From Flavobacteriales bacterium UBA7612 (GTDB lineage: Bacteria > Bacteroidota > Bacteroidia > Flavobacteriales > Weeksellaceae): a stretch of DNA of 7,549 nucleotides. This document shows positions 6,471 through 7,549 of the stretch, piece by piece. The notes under the pieces are model-generated. The model ran no database searches. It saw only the letters and a list, made by a program, of their open reading frames with translations, and had not been told where the DNA came from. The position numbers and the translations under genes are program-made. The stretch lies in the NCBI GenBank assembly GCA_002484335.1, contig DLJQ01000014.1, positions 8,102-15,650 of the forward strand, written 5' to 3'. Every line of letters begins with the position of its first letter. Position 1 is the stretch's first letter.

Positions 6471-6478
6471 TATCTTTA
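6471..6478 (+). promoter_or_regulatory. Possible -7 box of the EEP-family gene
   Basis: TATCTTTA matches TAnnTTTG except at the last base. Transcription would begin around 6485, on top of the first ATG (6486) but about 13 bases ahead of the second in-frame ATG (6498). No -33 element is evident, so the support is weak. Confidence 0.25.
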
Positions 6479-6485
6479 TCTTATT

Positions 6486-7538
6486 ATGATATTTTTTATG
6501 CAAACTATTTTTATTATTCTTTCATGCATCGTTCTTCTAAGTATTTTAATTCCTTTTATTAAACACACACATTGGTCAGTTCGTGTTTTTGATTATCCAA
6601 GATTTCAAAAATTAATATTTCTTATATTAGTTGAAATATTATTTATTTTTGTAGATAAAAATTACATAACGATAAGTTTATTTTCACTACTTATAATTGC
6701 TGGTATATATTTAATTTCTGTTATTATTCCTTATACTCCTTTAGGGAAAAAAATGATTGATGAAGTTAAATTAGAACCTAATGAAAAATCATTGGATATT
6801 TTAGTTTATAATGTTTTACAGGATAATAATAAATATCAAAATTTAGTTGATCTTATAAAAAAAAGAAATCCAGATGTTATTTTTCTTTTAGAAACAAATA
6901 GAGCTTGGATGAATAATATAACTGAAGCTACTAAAAAATATGAATATAAGATTGAGGTTCCTTTAGAGAATACTTATGGTTTATTATTCTATTCTAAACT
7001 TCCTATAAAATACCAAGAAATTAATTATTTAATTGATAAAGAAATACCATCTATCATTGCTGATATTGAATACAATAATGAAATTGTACGATTGTATGGT
7101 TTGCACCCTACACCTCCTGTTCCACAAGAAAATGAAGAAAGTGCAGAACGTGATGCTGAAATTTTAATGATAGGTAAGCAAGCAAAAGAATATGGAGAAG
7201 CTTGTATTGTTTTTGGAGATTTAAATGATGTTGCTTGGAGTAGAACAACACGACTATTTCTAAAAACAAGTAAAATGTTAGATCCAAGACGTGGTCGAGG
7301 AATGTTTAATACTTTTCATGCTCACCATTGGTTTTTACGCTGGCCATTAGATCATTTCTTTTTAAGTTCTCAATTTAGATTAATAGATATGATTCGAGAA
7401 CCTAATATTGGATCTGATCATTTTCCTATTCTCATAAAAGCTGTTATAAGATGTGATGATACTTCTGGTGAATTAGACTTGGATGAAAAGGAAAAAATAG
7501 AGGTAGAGGAAAAAATAAAAGAAGGAAAATTTAAATAG
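6486..7538 (+). CDS. Membrane-anchored endonuclease/exonuclease/phosphatase family protein
   Basis: The 350-residue protein has three N-terminal hydrophobic segments (about 5-24, 42-57 and 62-82), followed by an EEP (PF03372) phosphoesterase domain from about residue 103. All hallmark residues are visible: N109 (VYNVLQ), E136 (LLETN), H207 (GLHPTPP), D245 and N247 (GDLND), D289 and H290 (WPLDHFF), and D311 and H312 (GSDHFPI). Relatives include DNases, phospholipases and inositol phosphatases, all metal-dependent. An odd number of segments, with the N-terminus inside, would place the enzyme domain outside the cytoplasm. The C-terminus is a charged lysine/glutamate tail. The outermost ATG is used; the ATG at 6498 (residue 5) is equally plausible. 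The gene is divergent from the oxidoreductase. Active-site integrity is clear, the substrate unknown. Confidence 0.9.
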   Translation: MIFFMQTIFIILSCIVLLSILIPFIKHTHWSVRVFDYPRFQKLIFLILVEILFIFVDKNYITISLFSLLIIAGIYLISVIIPYTPLGKKMIDEVKLEPNEKSLDILVYNVLQDNNKYQNLVDLIKKRNPDVIFLLETNRAWMNNITEATKKYEYKIEVPLENTYGLLFYSKLPIKYQEINYLIDKEIPSIIADIEYNNEIVRLYGLHPTPPVPQENEESAERDAEILMIGKQAKEYGEACIVFGDLNDVAWSRTTRLFLKTSKMLDPRRGRGMFNTFHAHHWFLRWPLDHFFLSSQFRLIDMIREPNIGSDHFPILIKAVIRCDDTSGELDLDEKEKIEVEEKIKEGKFK

Positions 7539-7549
7539 AAAAAAGGATT

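Overview
The window looks like chromosomal DNA from a very AT-rich member of the Bacteroidota, most likely a flavobacterium. Three things support this. Perfect or one-mismatch copies of the Bacteroidota -7 promoter box (TAnnTTTG) lie in front of most genes. No gene has a clear Shine-Dalgarno site at its start. Secreted proteins have signal peptides ending in ...FSQ, typical of this group. The genus cannot be named from what is visible.

Layout, left to right. At the left edge is a minus-strand tRNA-Gly (anticodon UCC) with a convincing promoter, probably followed downstream by a tRNA-Leu of which only 11 bases are in the window. About 400 bases of very AT-rich DNA without a convincing gene follow, containing two perfect palindromes and a terminator hairpin. 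Next, on the minus strand, is a lone gene for a Schlafen AlbA_2-type protein with an unrecognised C-terminal half, and then an ABC-F ATPase. Each of these two has its own hairpin terminator, so they are probably separate transcripts. Divergent from the ABC-F gene, on the plus strand, is a secreted TraB/GumN-family protein, followed by a small secreted-type protein whose natural start position carries ATA instead of ATG. Converging on these is a two-gene minus-strand unit: an FAD-dependent oxidoreductase of the DAO fold, then, 8 bases downstream, a four-helix membrane protein. The last gene, on the plus strand and divergent from the oxidoreductase, is a membrane-anchored endonuclease/exonuclease/phosphatase-family protein with its catalytic residues intact.

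Most of this is ordinary housekeeping and envelope content; there is no CRISPR array, insertion sequence, integrase, toxin-antitoxin pair or multi-gene defence operon. The points most worth a second look are the start-less secreted ORF at 4569-4886, the AlbA_2 protein with an unknown C-terminal domain, the 18-base palindrome lying on the tRNA-Gly promoter, and a -7 box so close to the ABC-F start codon that the mRNA may be leaderless.
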